A stretch of DNA of 64,000 bases from Maridesulfovibrio bastinii DSM 16055 (GCF_000429985.1 NZ_KE387014.1:139524-203523), one strand, 5' to 3'. Positions 55,760 through 64,000 are shown, numbered from the stretch's first letter. A program made the numbers and translations. Notes: a model not told the origin generated them from the letters alone.

Positions 55760-56560
55760 ATGGCAGAAAAAATTAAAATGGGTGCTGAAATTTTTGAAAA
55801 TCCATATTATACTCAAATTGATCGGTTTTTAACAAAAAGACAGCAATCTGTTTTTTTTAAGTTAGTTGGGTTGTCATATTATCATCTGGGTGATTTCAAA
55901 AATGCAGAAAAATTTTTAGATCTCAGTTTGAGAATATTAAACACGTTTAGATTAACTGTATCTAGAGAAGATCGTCGGTTATCATACCTGGAAGGATATT
56001 CTTTAGCAATTGATGCTCTCATAGATTCTCTGTATAGGTTAAAAGAATATGATAAGTGTTTTGCATGTATTGAAAAATATAAGTCTATGGTTTTGTTTGA
56101 GGCTCTTACATCTAATCCTACTCAAAAGTTTAAAAGAATTATAAGAGAAAAAAATATAGAACAAGCAGAACAAGAAGCAATCATGTCAAGTCATATACTA
56201 TCCACAGAAGGTCTTAATAAATTAAAAAAACGCGGAATTACAATTGTAAAAAATAACTATAATAACATTAATTTCTATTATTTTCATAGTAGTGTTGCGC
56301 AAGAGAATGCAAATGTAAAATCAACTCCACATAAAAAAAATAGAGCATATATTACGTATTTCCTTACAGAAGATTGTCTATATTCATTTCTTGTATATAA
56401 TAAAAAAATAATAAGCCATGCAAAAATTAAAGTTGAACGTAGCACAATAGTGTCGTTGATTCATGGTCTTAAAGCTAATCTTTCTCATACTGACTCTGTA
56501 TATAATGGTATTGTTCAAAAATTGTTTCAAATTACGTTAGGTGAGCACATAAATATTTAA
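55760..56560 (+). CDS. TPR-CHAT fragment 2: TPR-like region
   Basis: A 266-residue frame. FFKLVGLSYYHLGDFKNAEKFLDLS and the repeated A-x-x-x-L-Y-R-L-K-E-Y-D-K-C units are TPR-like. The latter part (YITYFLTEDCLYSFLVYNKK) is the usual strand pair at the start of a CHAT region. The frame begins at an internal ATG without a ribosome site, supporting its status as the middle of a broken gene. Confidence 0.6.
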   Translation: MAEKIKMGAEIFENPYYTQIDRFLTKRQQSVFFKLVGLSYYHLGDFKNAEKFLDLSLRILNTFRLTVSREDRRLSYLEGYSLAIDALIDSLYRLKEYDKCFACIEKYKSMVLFEALTSNPTQKFKRIIREKNIEQAEQEAIMSSHILSTEGLNKLKKRGITIVKNNYNNINFYYFHSSVAQENANVKSTPHKKNRAYITYFLTEDCLYSFLVYNKKIISHAKIKVERSTIVSLIHGLKANLSHTDSVYNGIVQKLFQITLGEHINI

Positions 56561-56603
56561 AAAAAAAAAATCAATCGATTATTTAGTAATATCTCCTTAT
56601 GGA

Positions 56604-57377
56604 GTGTTATCTGATTTGCCATTTATTGGTTTAAAAGGAGAAAAGAAAGTTCTTGAACTATTTGCCATCCAATATGTTTATTCATTAAGTTCATGGATAG
56701 CATTGCGTGCACGAGATGCCGCACACAGTTCGAGTTCAGACCAAAGCTTGAATACATTTTTGATAGTAGGTGATCCAGAAAATAACAAATGTGCGCCGCT
56801 GCCTGGTGCTACAGTAGAGGTTCTTCAGATAAGTGATTTGTTAGAAAATGTCCCAAAGGACAATGTTTGTTTATTGCTAGGAAAAAATGCAACAGAATCA
56901 AATGTTAAAAAAATGATGAAAAAAAGCTCGCTGGTTCATATTGCTAGTCATTCTTTTTTTGACGAGGATAAAGTTGAAAATAGCAAAATATGTTTATGTC
57001 CAAGTTCTGAAGAAGATGGTTGGTTACATCCCTCAGAAATCCAATCTCTAGTTTCTAATCATATTTGGAAAATATTTGTAATGTCTTCCTGTAGCAGCGG
57101 ACGTTTGAAACAGCTAGGAGGAGACTATTATGGGTTTACTCGCAGTTTATATCTTGCAGGTGCGCAAAGGGTGATTTCTACACTGTGGACTATAGACGAT
57201 GTTAGTACCAATAAGCTGATGGTAAAATTTTATGTAAATATGTTAATCTTGAAACAAGATGTCACAGTTGCACTCCGTAATGCCCAGCGTGACTTGGCTC
57301 TAACGGGTGACTCTAACTGGATGGCATTTAAACTAGATGGCTTAGGTGGCCGAATAGCAATTGATCAAGGTGAATAA
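56604..57377 (+). CDS. TPR-CHAT fragment 3: CHAT caspase-like protease domain
   Basis: A 257-residue frame from a GTG without a ribosome site; the reading frame is open back through IDYLVISPYG. CHAT features in order are LSDLPFIGL, SLNTFLIVGDPENN, the catalytic histidine in VHIASHSFF (codon 56949), the catalytic cysteine in FVMSSCSSG (codon 57090), and GGDYYGFTRSLYLAGAQRVISTLW-type text followed by DDVSTNKLMVKFY. CHAT domains are caspase-clan cysteine proteases, usually cytosolic with TPRs; a signal peptide on the reconstructed protein makes this one unusual. Confidence 0.72.
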   Translation: MLSDLPFIGLKGEKKVLELFAIQYVYSLSSWIALRARDAAHSSSSDQSLNTFLIVGDPENNKCAPLPGATVEVLQISDLLENVPKDNVCLLLGKNATESNVKKMMKKSSLVHIASHSFFDEDKVENSKICLCPSSEEDGWLHPSEIQSLVSNHIWKIFVMSSCSSGRLKQLGGDYYGFTRSLYLAGAQRVISTLWTIDDVSTNKLMVKFYVNMLILKQDVTVALRNAQRDLALTGDSNWMAFKLDGLGGRIAIDQGE

Positions 57378-57806
57378 ATGAGAACTATTCTTTTTTGCAT
57401 ATTACCTGTTCTTATTATGGGGTGTAGCTCTGGAAAGCATATACTTATCGTAAAGGATAATACCGCATATACAGAATGTAATAAGTATAAACAGGTGTGT
57501 TCTAAATGGAAAACTATAGAAGCATTTCGATGTGCAAAGATGAATAAGAAAGGGCAATGTGTTAAAGCAGAGTACTATCCATTAAATGTATGTGATAAGT
57601 ATAACAATGTTCGCGATTACACATGCAATGATGAGGGACAAAGAGTTGTTCAAGATGATGTCATGTCTTTTTGTAAAAAAGTAGTAAAGTCAGATGAAGA
57701 AAAAGAAAAATATATAATTATACACGGTGCTGTGCAAATGTATTGCAATGAGTATATTTTAAGAACTGATAATAGCATAGAAAATTCATTAGACTTTTAC
57801 AACTAA
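57378..57806 (+). CDS. Cysteine-rich lipoprotein
   Basis: A 142-residue protein with a clear lipobox (MRTILFCILPVLIMGC, acylation at Cys16). The mature part has about ten cysteines spread in pairs (CNKYKQVCSKWK, CAKMNKKGQC, CDKYNNVRDYTC), suggesting disulfides in the envelope. Its ATG follows the CHAT stop directly, so it belongs to the same operon. It could be a substrate, anchor or inhibitor of the protease. No family is recognised. Confidence 0.75.
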   Translation: MRTILFCILPVLIMGCSSGKHILIVKDNTAYTECNKYKQVCSKWKTIEAFRCAKMNKKGQCVKAEYYPLNVCDKYNNVRDYTCNDEGQRVVQDDVMSFCKKVVKSDEEKEKYIIIHGAVQMYCNEYILRTDNSIENSLDFYN

Positions 57807-58175
57807 AAAATAAATGCTTAATAGTTTAAACCGATTTGTCTTGGAATTAACCATAAATATTAATAGGCTCATTTACATAGTTGCTGGTCTATGATACATT
57901 TTTAAACATCAACTAAATCAGAAAGATGTCACAGTCTTGGCCTTTCTATCGGGAATTTAAATGCAATATTGTAGATTTGTTTTTTTGCTGTGGTGTATGT
58001 TATGGGTGCTGCCTGGAAACGATACCCCAAGAAAACTCTACTTTCGGATGGCACTAACTTGGGGAGGTTTACATTTTCAGTTGCTAATCTTTTAATTATA
58101 ACGACAATCACAGCCCAACTACCCCCCGGTTGGCACCAAAGGTTGCCACCACCCCAAAAACACAGCAAATAAACG
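57807..58175. other. Right end of the island before tRNA-Arg
   Basis: 369 bases with no supported gene. A minus-strand frame at 57929-58168 (79 codons) shows no ribosome site or known motif. Near 58130 the sequence GGTTGGCACC / GGTTGCCACC repeats. An integrase would be expected near this tRNA if the island were intact; none is seen. Confidence 0.5.
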
Positions 58176-58228
58176 CAAAAAAGGGTTAACTTGATATCAA
58201 GTTAACCCTTTAATTTTGCTATTTGTGG
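58176..58228. repeat. 53-bp direct repeat, right copy (candidate attachment site)
   Basis: Matches 47887-47939 with one mismatch. It runs from the U-run of the tRNA terminator through the hairpin to the last base of the tRNA CCA end (58226-58228). Similarity stops exactly there. Confidence 0.8.
58180..58211 (-). terminator. Terminator of tRNA-Arg
   Basis: A 32-bp perfect palindrome (arm AAAGGGTTAACTTGAT) 14 bases past the tRNA, followed on the minus strand by U residues. Confidence 0.85.
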
Positions 58229-58302
58229 TGACCCCGGCAGGAATCGAACCTGCGACACCAAGATTAGGAATCTTGTGCTCTATCCTACTGAGCTACGGGG
58301 CC
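58226..58302 (-). tRNA. tRNA-Arg (anticodon CCU)
   Basis: A 77-base cloverleaf with encoded CCA. The acceptor stem is GGCCCCG with CGGGGTC, the D arm GCTCAGTAGGATAGAGC, the anticodon stem CAAGA/TCTTG with loop TTCCTAA (anticodon CCT), and the T arm GCAGG-TTCGATT-CCTGC. It reads the rare AGG arginine codon. Minor-codon tRNA-Arg genes are common integration targets, which fits the repeat at its 3' end. Confidence 0.97.
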
Positions 58303-58667
58303 ACTTTATGTAATCGCCTACTATGGAATAAACCTATTTTAGCGGCTGAGGCAGAGATATATAGCTGACAGTTACTTTGAATGCAACTTATTTTTTAGCA
58401 TAGCTCAGTAAGCATTCAAAATAGATTAAATAGTTTTATGGATGTTTATGCAAAGCTGAAAAGCTTTATGGCTATAAGGCAGGATGGGCAGAATGGGCAG
58501 ATTACGGCAGGTGGGATAATTTTTATTTTCCGGCATTGAAATTATTCGAAAGCTATACCCTGAAGGTATAGGTAAATTTTCAACAAAATCGTTACGAAGT
58601 GTTGACAGCCGTAAACTTTCATGCCAGATACCACCCAGCTTAACACTGTTAAGCGAGGTAAAAAACT
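58303..58667. other. Control region upstream of the TetR-shc unit
   Basis: 365 bases without a gene. Features: CTATACC / GGTATAG arms 5 bases apart at 58553-58571; a TTGACA -35-like box at 58602-58607 with only a weak -10 (CAGATA) 17 bases on; and the operator-like dyad at 58638. The tRNA promoter (minus) also lies here. Confidence 0.5.
58638..58654. promoter_or_regulatory. Probable TetR operator
   Basis: Perfect 8-bp inverted repeat GCTTAACA / TGTTAAGC around one base, 13 bases before the TetR-family start and after a TTGACA box. The placement suits autorepression of the regulator and the downstream cyclase gene. Confidence 0.55.
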
Positions 58668-59282
58668 ATGAACGCAAGCACTATTTCTCCCTTTGAAGGG
58701 ACACCTAAGCAGCCGTTGAGAAATCTTATTCTCGACACTGCCAGAAAATTATTTGCCGAGCAGGGATACGCAAAAGTATCCATGCGCTTTCTGGCAAAAA
58801 GAATAGGCTATTCCCCGACAACTATTTATCACCATTTCAGAGATAAAAAAGAGCTTTTCCTGTGCCTGACAGAAGAAATCTACAGGGATTTTCTGAAAGT
58901 TACAAATGAAATAATTGATCGTGAACAAAATCCAAGAGTAGCTCTTAAGAAAATATTGTACACTTTTGTTGATATGGGGGTAAGAAACCCCAATGCCTAT
59001 AGAATTGGGTTCATGATGGAAACAGATATAAGACCAAATCATGAAGCACATTTTTCCGGAAATCCACTGGGACGTACCATGTATGAGCGTATCAACGACT
59101 GTGTCTGCAAATGCATGAAACATCCCGAGAATCAGGATCAGGTAACATTATCCGCTCACGCTGTAGTTGCCGCTTCACACGGACTTACCGCTCTTTTCGT
59201 AGCTTATCCCAACTTTAATTGGGGGCCGATTGACAAACTGAAGCAGAAAGTCATTGACCCGGCCGTTGATGCTATAGAATAG
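58668..59282 (+). CDS. TetR-family transcriptional regulator
   Basis: A 204-residue repressor. The N-terminal helix-turn-helix (LILDTARKLFAEQGYAKVSM, YSPTTIYHHFRDKKELFLCL) is classic TetR. The C-terminal ligand domain contains a hydrophobic pocket (MGVRNPNAYRIGFMM). GAGG lies 9 bases before the ATG. A perfect dyad sits immediately upstream and the squalene-hopene cyclase gene starts 67 bases downstream on the same strand, so it probably controls hopanoid synthesis in response to a lipid-like or membrane-stress ligand (inference). Confidence 0.88.
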   Translation: MNASTISPFEGTPKQPLRNLILDTARKLFAEQGYAKVSMRFLAKRIGYSPTTIYHHFRDKKELFLCLTEEIYRDFLKVTNEIIDREQNPRVALKKILYTFVDMGVRNPNAYRIGFMMETDIRPNHEAHFSGNPLGRTMYERINDCVCKCMKHPENQDQVTLSAHAVVAASHGLTALFVAYPNFNWGPIDKLKQKVIDPAVDAIE

Positions 59283-59349
59283 CCGCTGCGAAATCATTTT
59301 ACATCGATCTGCGCAGACTAAGAATCAAATCATTTTAAGGAATTCAATA

Positions 59350-61485
59350 ATGCCTGAAACACGTAAAAGCTTATCAGCCAATACGGATCACAAACATTCA
59401 GAACATAGACAGGTTCTCCCTTTTATTCAGCCGGCGGAGGCTTTAAAACGAGTAATCTCACGCTTCAAATCTATCCAGAGCCCAGATGGCTACTGGGTTT
59501 TTGCACTGGAAGCAGATGTCACAATCCCATCAGAGTACATCATGTTCAACCGCTTCCTCGGCCGCGAAATGGATCAGGAAGTTGCTGACAGATTAAAAAA
59601 CTATATCCTCTCCAAGCAGATGCCTGACGGAAGCTGGCCTCTGCACGATGAAGATGGAATAGCCAATATCAGCGCCTCGGTAAAAGCATACATGGCTCTT
59701 AAAATTCTTGGCGAAGACTGGAACGAAACGCACATGATCAGGGCAAGGAAAATGATTCTGGCCATGGGCGGAGCTGAAACATGCAATGTTTTTACAAGAA
59801 TATGCCTGGCCATGTTCGGGCAGCTGCCCTGGCATACCACCCCGGCAATGCCTGTTGAAATCGTTCTTCTGCCGGAATGGTTCTTTTTCCATTTGAACAA
59901 AGTTTCATACTGGTCGCGTTCAGTTATTTATCCGTTACTAATTATTTACGCTAAAAAACCGGTCTGCCGTCTGCGCCCGGAAGAATCCGTGCCTGAATTA
60001 TTTCAGAAACGCCCGGAAGACATTATCCACATCGACAGATACAGGGATAAAGGTCTGCGCAAAAACATGTTCATCCTGCTGGATAGAATCGTTAAGCGCA
60101 CAATGCACCTGATCCCCAAAAAGATATCTAAAAAAGCACTGGATTTTGCAGAAAACTGGACTCGCAAACACATGGCCGGATCAGGCGGAATAGGAGCTAT
60201 CTACCCTGCTATGGCCAACGCGGTGATGGCTCTTCAACTGCTGGGCTATGATGAATCAGATCCTGATTTTGCCAGAGGACTGAAAGCCGTTGACGATCTG
60301 GTTATAGACCGCTTCAACCATGATGCTGATGGCGCTTCTCCTTTCACCGTTATATCAGGTGGAAGAGACCTTTCAGCAGCTCCTGAGCTTGATATTTCTC
60401 CTGAGAATGAAACCGCTTCAAATCAGGAACAATCACTCTGCCAGCCCTGCAATTCGCCGATATGGGACACCTGCCTGACTCTTTCAGCTATACTTGAAGC
60501 AGGAGAGCCACAGGACAGCGACACCGTAAAAAGAGCTGTAAAATGGCTCTTCAGCAAGCAGATAACCTTCCGTGGAGACTGGACTTCCAAAGCTCCGGGA
60601 CTCGAAGGCGGAGGCTGGGCTTTCCAGTTTGAGAACACCTTTTATCCTGATCTTGACGACACCGCCATGGTCCTCATGGCTCTGGTGCGCGCAGGGGTTC
60701 TGGATATGCCCGAATTTCATGAGAAATTCGTACTCGGTGTCAACTGGCTCATAGGCATGCAAAGCTCCAACGGCGGTTTCGCAGCATTCGATATAGATAA
60801 CTGTGCCCTGTATCTTAATGATATTCCTTTTGCAGACCACGGAGCTCTTCTCGATCCGCCGACTTCAGACCTTACCGCAAGGGTCATAGAACTTCTTGGA
60901 GTAATGGGATTCCGTAAAAACTTCACTCCGGCCAAGAGAGCCATCGAATTTCTGAAAAATGAACAGGAAGATGACGGCAGCTGGTTCGGCCGCTGGGGAG
61001 TAAATTATATTTACGGAACATGGTCTGTCCTCTGCGGACTTAAGCAGATCGGTGAGGACATGAATTCATCCTATGTACGCAAAGCTGTTGAATGGTTTTA
61101 CGAACATCAGAACTCTGACGGAGGCTGGGGTGAAACATGTATGACCTACAACGAACCCGGTCTTGCCGGAATGGGACCAAGCACCCCTTCGCAGACATCA
61201 TGGGCACTGCTGGGACTGATGGCCGCCGGAGAAGTAAAAGATAAGCGAGTCAGCCGTGGAATACGCTATCTGCTCGAAAACCAGAAAGAAGACGGAACAT
61301 GGGATGAAAAATTCTATACTGGAACCGGATTCCCGAGAGTTTTCTATCTGCGCTATCACGGATACAGCCAGTACTTCCCCATGTGGGCTCTTGGAGTTTA
61401 CGACCGCCTTTCTAACGATGAACTGACCCTGCAACTTTCTTTGCGCCGCCAGTCACCCTTTGACATTGGCAAAGACTGGCAATAA
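59350..61485 (+). CDS. shc: Squalene-hopene cyclase
   Basis: A 711-residue prenyltransferase/squalene cyclase that turns squalene into hopene, the first hopanoid. The acid motif D-x-D-D is Asp434-Leu-Asp-Asp (FYPDLDDTAMV). QW-type repeats recur (PDGYWVF, PDGSWPL, EDDGSWFGRWGVNYIYGTW, NSDGGWGE, EDGTWDE), giving the double alpha-barrel. The enzyme is monotopic, on the inner membrane. AAGGA lies before the ATG. It shares a unit with the TetR gene and ends at a strong terminator. No squalene-synthesis genes are nearby, so they must be elsewhere. Confidence 0.95.
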   Translation: MPETRKSLSANTDHKHSEHRQVLPFIQPAEALKRVISRFKSIQSPDGYWVFALEADVTIPSEYIMFNRFLGREMDQEVADRLKNYILSKQMPDGSWPLHDEDGIANISASVKAYMALKILGEDWNETHMIRARKMILAMGGAETCNVFTRICLAMFGQLPWHTTPAMPVEIVLLPEWFFFHLNKVSYWSRSVIYPLLIIYAKKPVCRLRPEESVPELFQKRPEDIIHIDRYRDKGLRKNMFILLDRIVKRTMHLIPKKISKKALDFAENWTRKHMAGSGGIGAIYPAMANAVMALQLLGYDESDPDFARGLKAVDDLVIDRFNHDADGASPFTVISGGRDLSAAPELDISPENETASNQEQSLCQPCNSPIWDTCLTLSAILEAGEPQDSDTVKRAVKWLFSKQITFRGDWTSKAPGLEGGGWAFQFENTFYPDLDDTAMVLMALVRAGVLDMPEFHEKFVLGVNWLIGMQSSNGGFAAFDIDNCALYLNDIPFADHGALLDPPTSDLTARVIELLGVMGFRKNFTPAKRAIEFLKNEQEDDGSWFGRWGVNYIYGTWSVLCGLKQIGEDMNSSYVRKAVEWFYEHQNSDGGWGETCMTYNEPGLAGMGPSTPSQTSWALLGLMAAGEVKDKRVSRGIRYLLENQKEDGTWDEKFYTGTGFPRVFYLRYHGYSQYFPMWALGVYDRLSNDELTLQLSLRRQSPFDIGKDWQ

Positions 61486-61592
61486 GGTTTATCAGCTTCG
61501 AAAGATTAGATAATTAAATCCGTAAAAAGATTTAACACAGGATAAGACCACACAGAACTTATCTTGAATAAAAATCGTATTGTAAAAAAACG

Positions 61593-61624
61593 CGGAGGAG
61601 GTATTAAATGCCTTCTCCGTTTTT
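61593..61624 (+). terminator. Terminator after shc
   Basis: CGGAGGAGG / CCTTCTCCG stem (one G-U pair), 9-base loop, then TTTTT. It ends only 23 bases before the thioesterase start. Confidence 0.85.
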
Positions 61625-61647
61625 AGCATCCAAAAACAGACACAGCC

Positions 61648-62382
61648 ATGAAAAACATCTGCGAAATATCTCATCCAGTAGCCCCTTTTGAAACAGGCCC
61701 GGAGAAAACAATCCATTTTCACTGCCTGATGCAGCGTCTGCAGGAAGTTGCAACAGCTCATGCAGAACGTGAAGGCTTCGGGATCACGCATCTTGAAGAC
61801 AAAAACAGTTTCTGGGTCCTGACATCAATAAAAGTAGAAATCGAGAGGTTGCCTGTTCAGGAAGAACTGTTTACTGTTAAAACATGGGCTAAAGGAGTCA
61901 AAAGACTGCGTGCTTTCCGTGAATTTTTGTGTTCCACGCCAGATGAACATGGTATCATAAAGGCCAGTTCAGAATGGATGGTGCTCGAAAAAGAAACCGG
62001 CAGACCGCAGGATATCAATAAAATGGGGCTTGATCTGCTTCCAATACCGGATGCAGTATTTGATGTTCCCTGTAAAAGACTGCGTGCTCAGACAAATGTG
62101 GATCTTCTGTCATCGAAGCGGGTCCCCTACAGTGTGCTTGATTCAAACGGACATGTGAACAACACCAACTATCTGCGCTGGTGCGTTGATGAGATGAGAT
62201 TTTCCGGATTTGAGCTGGAAAAAATAAAATCTCTTAGAATGTCTTTTCTATCAGAGCTTTTTGAAGGTGATAAAGTCAGCATTTACAGCTGCGAAACTGA
62301 TCACGAAAAACAAAACAGGTATCAAATCGTAAGGGACAATGATGAAATACCGGTATTTGCTCTGGAAATTGAATGTTCATAA
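61648..62382 (+). CDS. Acyl-ACP thioesterase
   Basis: A 244-residue FatA-type double-hotdog thioesterase that releases fatty acids from acyl carrier protein. The first hotdog has LQEVATAHAEREGFGI and FWVLTSIKVEIERLPV. The second has VPYSVLDSNGHVNNTNYLRW, with the N-x-H-x-N-N-x-x-Y catalytic pattern. No Shine-Dalgarno sequence is visible and the shc terminator hairpin is just upstream, so initiation may be weak or from a short leader. The start is supported by the conserved N-terminal strand. It may feed lipid remodelling alongside hopanoid production. Confidence 0.88.
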   Translation: MKNICEISHPVAPFETGPEKTIHFHCLMQRLQEVATAHAEREGFGITHLEDKNSFWVLTSIKVEIERLPVQEELFTVKTWAKGVKRLRAFREFLCSTPDEHGIIKASSEWMVLEKETGRPQDINKMGLDLLPIPDAVFDVPCKRLRAQTNVDLLSSKRVPYSVLDSNGHVNNTNYLRWCVDEMRFSGFELEKIKSLRMSFLSELFEGDKVSIYSCETDHEKQNRYQIVRDNDEIPVFALEIECS

Positions 62383-62614
62383 CTGTTTCAAGACTTCTGA
62401 GCCTTGACTTCATATATAATATTAGTTAAAAAAACCGCCTTTCGACCTACATCCGGAAGACGAAAGCCGACCAAAGATGACTCTTGGCTGCCCAGTCGTT
62501 ATAACTTAACGCATATAATACAGATCGTTGCAGCCCGGAAAGATCGATTTTAATGTTTTCTTATTTAACAAATTACAAATTTCTTAATTGCAACTTCCGC
62601 AGGGAGAACAGTTC
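62383..62614 (+). promoter_or_regulatory. Leader region of thrS
   Basis: 232 bases before thrS. It contains a possible stem between CTTTCG (~62441) and CGAAAG (~62461). Threonyl-tRNA synthetase genes often have autoregulatory leaders, but no specific element was recognised. Confidence 0.35.
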
Positions 62615-64000
62615 GTGGAAATCCAAGTTTCAGGACAACAGGTAGAAGTGAAAGAGGGAGCCGCTTGCGGCGAAGTCCTCCAGGAGGCACTATCCAAAAA
62701 ACAGTTCAAGAACGTTGTTGTAGCAAAATGCAACGACACCCTTCTCGATCTCAGCACTACCGTACCCACCGACTGTACTGAACTTGAGCCTGTTTTTGCA
62801 GATTCCGAAGAAGGTCTGGATGTAATCCGCCACTCAACCGCACACCTTATGGCTGAAGCGGTAAAAAAACTTTTCCCTACAGCAAAAGTTACCATCGGCC
62901 CATCCATTAAAAATGGGTTCTACTATGACTTCGACTATGAACGCCCTTTCACTCCCGAAGACCTTGAGGCTATTGAAGCAGAAATGCTCAGCCGTGTAGG
63001 TGCCAACGAAGAGTTCTGCCGTGAAGACGTTAGCGCTGCGGAAGCACTCGAAAAGTTTAAGGGAATGGGCGAAGATTATAAAATCGAGCTTATAAACGAC
63101 CTTGGTGCTGATCAGGTTTCCATTTATACCAACGGAGATTTTTCAGACCTTTGCCGCGGACCTCATGTACCGCGCACTGGTATGATCAAAGCCTTTAAGC
63201 TTCTTTCTGTCGCAGGCGCATACTGGAGAGGTGATGAACACCGCCAGCAGCTTCAGCGCATTTACGGAACAGCATTTGCTGATCCCAAGGCTTTGAAAAA
63301 ACACCTTAATCACATCGAAGAGGCTAAAAAGCGCGACCATCGCAAGCTTGGAAATCAGCTTGACCTCTTCCATATTGATGATGAAGTCGGTGCAGGTATG
63401 ATCATCTGGCATCCTAAAGGAGCCATGATCAGAACCATCCTTGAAGACTTTGAACGCAAGGAACACCTGAAACGCGGTTATAGTTTTGTGCAGGGTCCGC
63501 TCATTCTCAAGAGAGAGCTCTGGGAACGCTCAGGACACTACGACAACTACCGCGAGAACATGTATTTCACAGAAATTGACGAGCAGGCTTATGGAATCAA
63601 ACCCATGAACTGCCTCTCTCATATGCTTGTTTTTAAATCCCGTATTCGCAGTTACCGTGACCTCCCTCAAAGGTACTTCGAACTCGGGGTTGTCCACCGC
63701 CATGAAAAATCCGGAGTTTTGCACGGACTTCTTCGTGTCCGTTCATTCACACAGGATGATGCCCATATTCTGTGCCGTCCGGATCAACTCAGAGATGAAA
63801 TCATAGGGGTGGCCGAATTCGTCGGTGACGTAATGAAACTTTTCGGATTTGAGTATGAAGCTGAAATCAGCACTCGTCCTGAAAAATCCATAGGATCCGA
63901 TGAAGACTGGGATCGCGCAACAGACGCGCTTAAAGATGCTCTTGAAACCATGGGCCTTGATTATTCAATCAACGAAGGTGACGGAGCTTTTTACGGTCCC
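62615..64000 (+). CDS. thrS: Threonyl-tRNA synthetase (3' end beyond window)
   Basis: The first 462 codons of ThrS, open to the window edge. The GTG start has GGGAG 8 bases upstream. An N-terminal TGS domain ([20 protein letters not shown]) is followed by the editing/second domain ([44 protein letters not shown]) and the class II core ([61 protein letters not shown]). The core cysteine and histidines that bind zinc in this family are present. The protein charges tRNA-Thr. In related genomes infC-rpmI-rplT often follow. Confidence 0.95.
   Translation, partial: MEIQVSGQQVEVKEGAACGEVLQEALSKKQFKNVVVAKCNDTLLDLSTTVPTDCTELEPVFADSEEGLDVIRHSTAHLMAEAVKKLFPTAKVTIGPSIKNGFYYDFDYERPFTPEDLEAIEAEMLSRVGANEEFCREDVSAAEALEKFKGMGEDYKIELINDLGADQVSIYTNGDFSDLCRGPHVPRTGMIKAFKLLSVAGAYWRGDEHRQQLQRIYGTAFADPKALKKHLNHIEEAKKRDHRKLGNQLDLFHIDDEVGAGMIIWHPKGAMIRTILEDFERKEHLKRGYSFVQGPLILKRELWERSGHYDNYRENMYFTEIDEQAYGIKPMNCLSHMLVFKSRIRSYRDLPQRYFELGVVHRHEKSGVLHGLLRVRSFTQDDAHILCRPDQLRDEIIGVAEFVGDVMKLFGFEYEAEISTRPEKSIGSDEDWDRATDALKDALETMGLDYSINEGDGAFYGP

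Larger units (their letters stand above)
55455..57377 (+). pseudogene. Exported TPR-CHAT protease gene interrupted by two frameshifts
   Basis: Three consecutive frames together make one protein of about 640 residues: signal peptide, TPR-like helices, then a CHAT caspase-like domain. The first break is at the G4 run near 55738-55741: one more G gives IEG-ALIDAEMAEKIKMG in frame. The second is at the T3/A12 run near 56556-56570: one T less joins GEHINI to KKSIDYLVISPYG. Both breaks are single-base and lie at homopolymers, so the gene may be decayed, phase-variable or wrongly assembled. The catalytic residues are intact. The fragments are listed separately. Confidence 0.7.

Noticed and set aside
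57929-58168. 79-codon minus-strand frame beside tRNA-Arg, considered as an integrase end
   Set aside because: No tyrosine-recombinase motif (R-x-x-H or the catalytic tyrosine context) and no ribosome site.
1-64000. CRISPR array or intact insertion sequence
   Set aside because: No regularly spaced repeats and no transposase frame with flanking inverted repeats were found.

Overview
The window looks like chromosomal DNA of a marine, Desulfovibrio-type sulfate reducer (Desulfobacterota). This is inferred from the moderate-to-low GC content, the tandem P1B-6 ATPase/FeoA/Fur cluster, a B12-dependent class II ribonucleotide reductase, a hopanoid cyclase, and an AldA/Fe-S oxidase catabolic block. 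No rRNA is present to confirm it.

Region by region. 1-7.4 kb: a tight plus-strand operon of small glycine-rich membrane proteins, two P1B-6-type metal ATPases, a protein with three FeoA domains and a Fur-family regulator. This is the gene logic of ferrosome (fez) iron organelles, in an expanded form. A further small membrane protein follows on the other strand. 7.5-11.6 kb: an exported phosphatidylserine-decarboxylase-like protein, a succinate-semialdehyde-type dehydrogenase and a nitroreductase. 11.7-19.0 kb: a minus-strand operon (two YkvI-type transporters and an FAD/Fe-S 2-hydroxyacid dehydrogenase) divergent from aldA, together suited to take up and oxidise a hydroxy acid or hydroxyaldehyde. 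19.3-20.6 and 38.4-39.6 kb: two copies of a two-gene cassette, a small helical protein plus a FIST-like protein of about 330 residues. 20.7-31.3 kb: one co-directional locus, urtABCDE-ureDABCEFG, which takes up urea and hydrolyses it, with a possible sigma-54 promoter in front. 32-43.3 kb: class II RNR (nrdJ) with an unusual insertion, a GNAT acetyltransferase, a membrane diguanylate cyclase with a periplasmic sensor, the second FIST-like cassette, and hyuAB.

43.5-58.2 kb is AT-rich accessory DNA: an exported FG-GAP protein, glycosyltransferases, a fused sugar dehydrogenase/acyltransferase, a truncated radical-SAM gene, a broken DUF6573 gene, and an exported LPP20/DUF4384/lipoprotein/TPR-CHAT protease locus carrying several single-base frameshifts. 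A 53-bp direct repeat (47887-47939 and 58176-58228) brackets 10.3 kb of this. The right copy is the CCA end and terminator of a tRNA-Arg(CCU) gene, so the block resembles an integrated island that has lost its integrase.

58.6-64 kb returns to core genes: a TetR regulator with squalene-hopene cyclase, an acyl-ACP thioesterase, and the 5' part of thrS, which runs off the window.

The best candidates for new biology are the expanded ferrosome-like operon, the exported CHAT protease locus and the duplicated FIST-like cassette. All functions are read from sequence alone; no database search was run.
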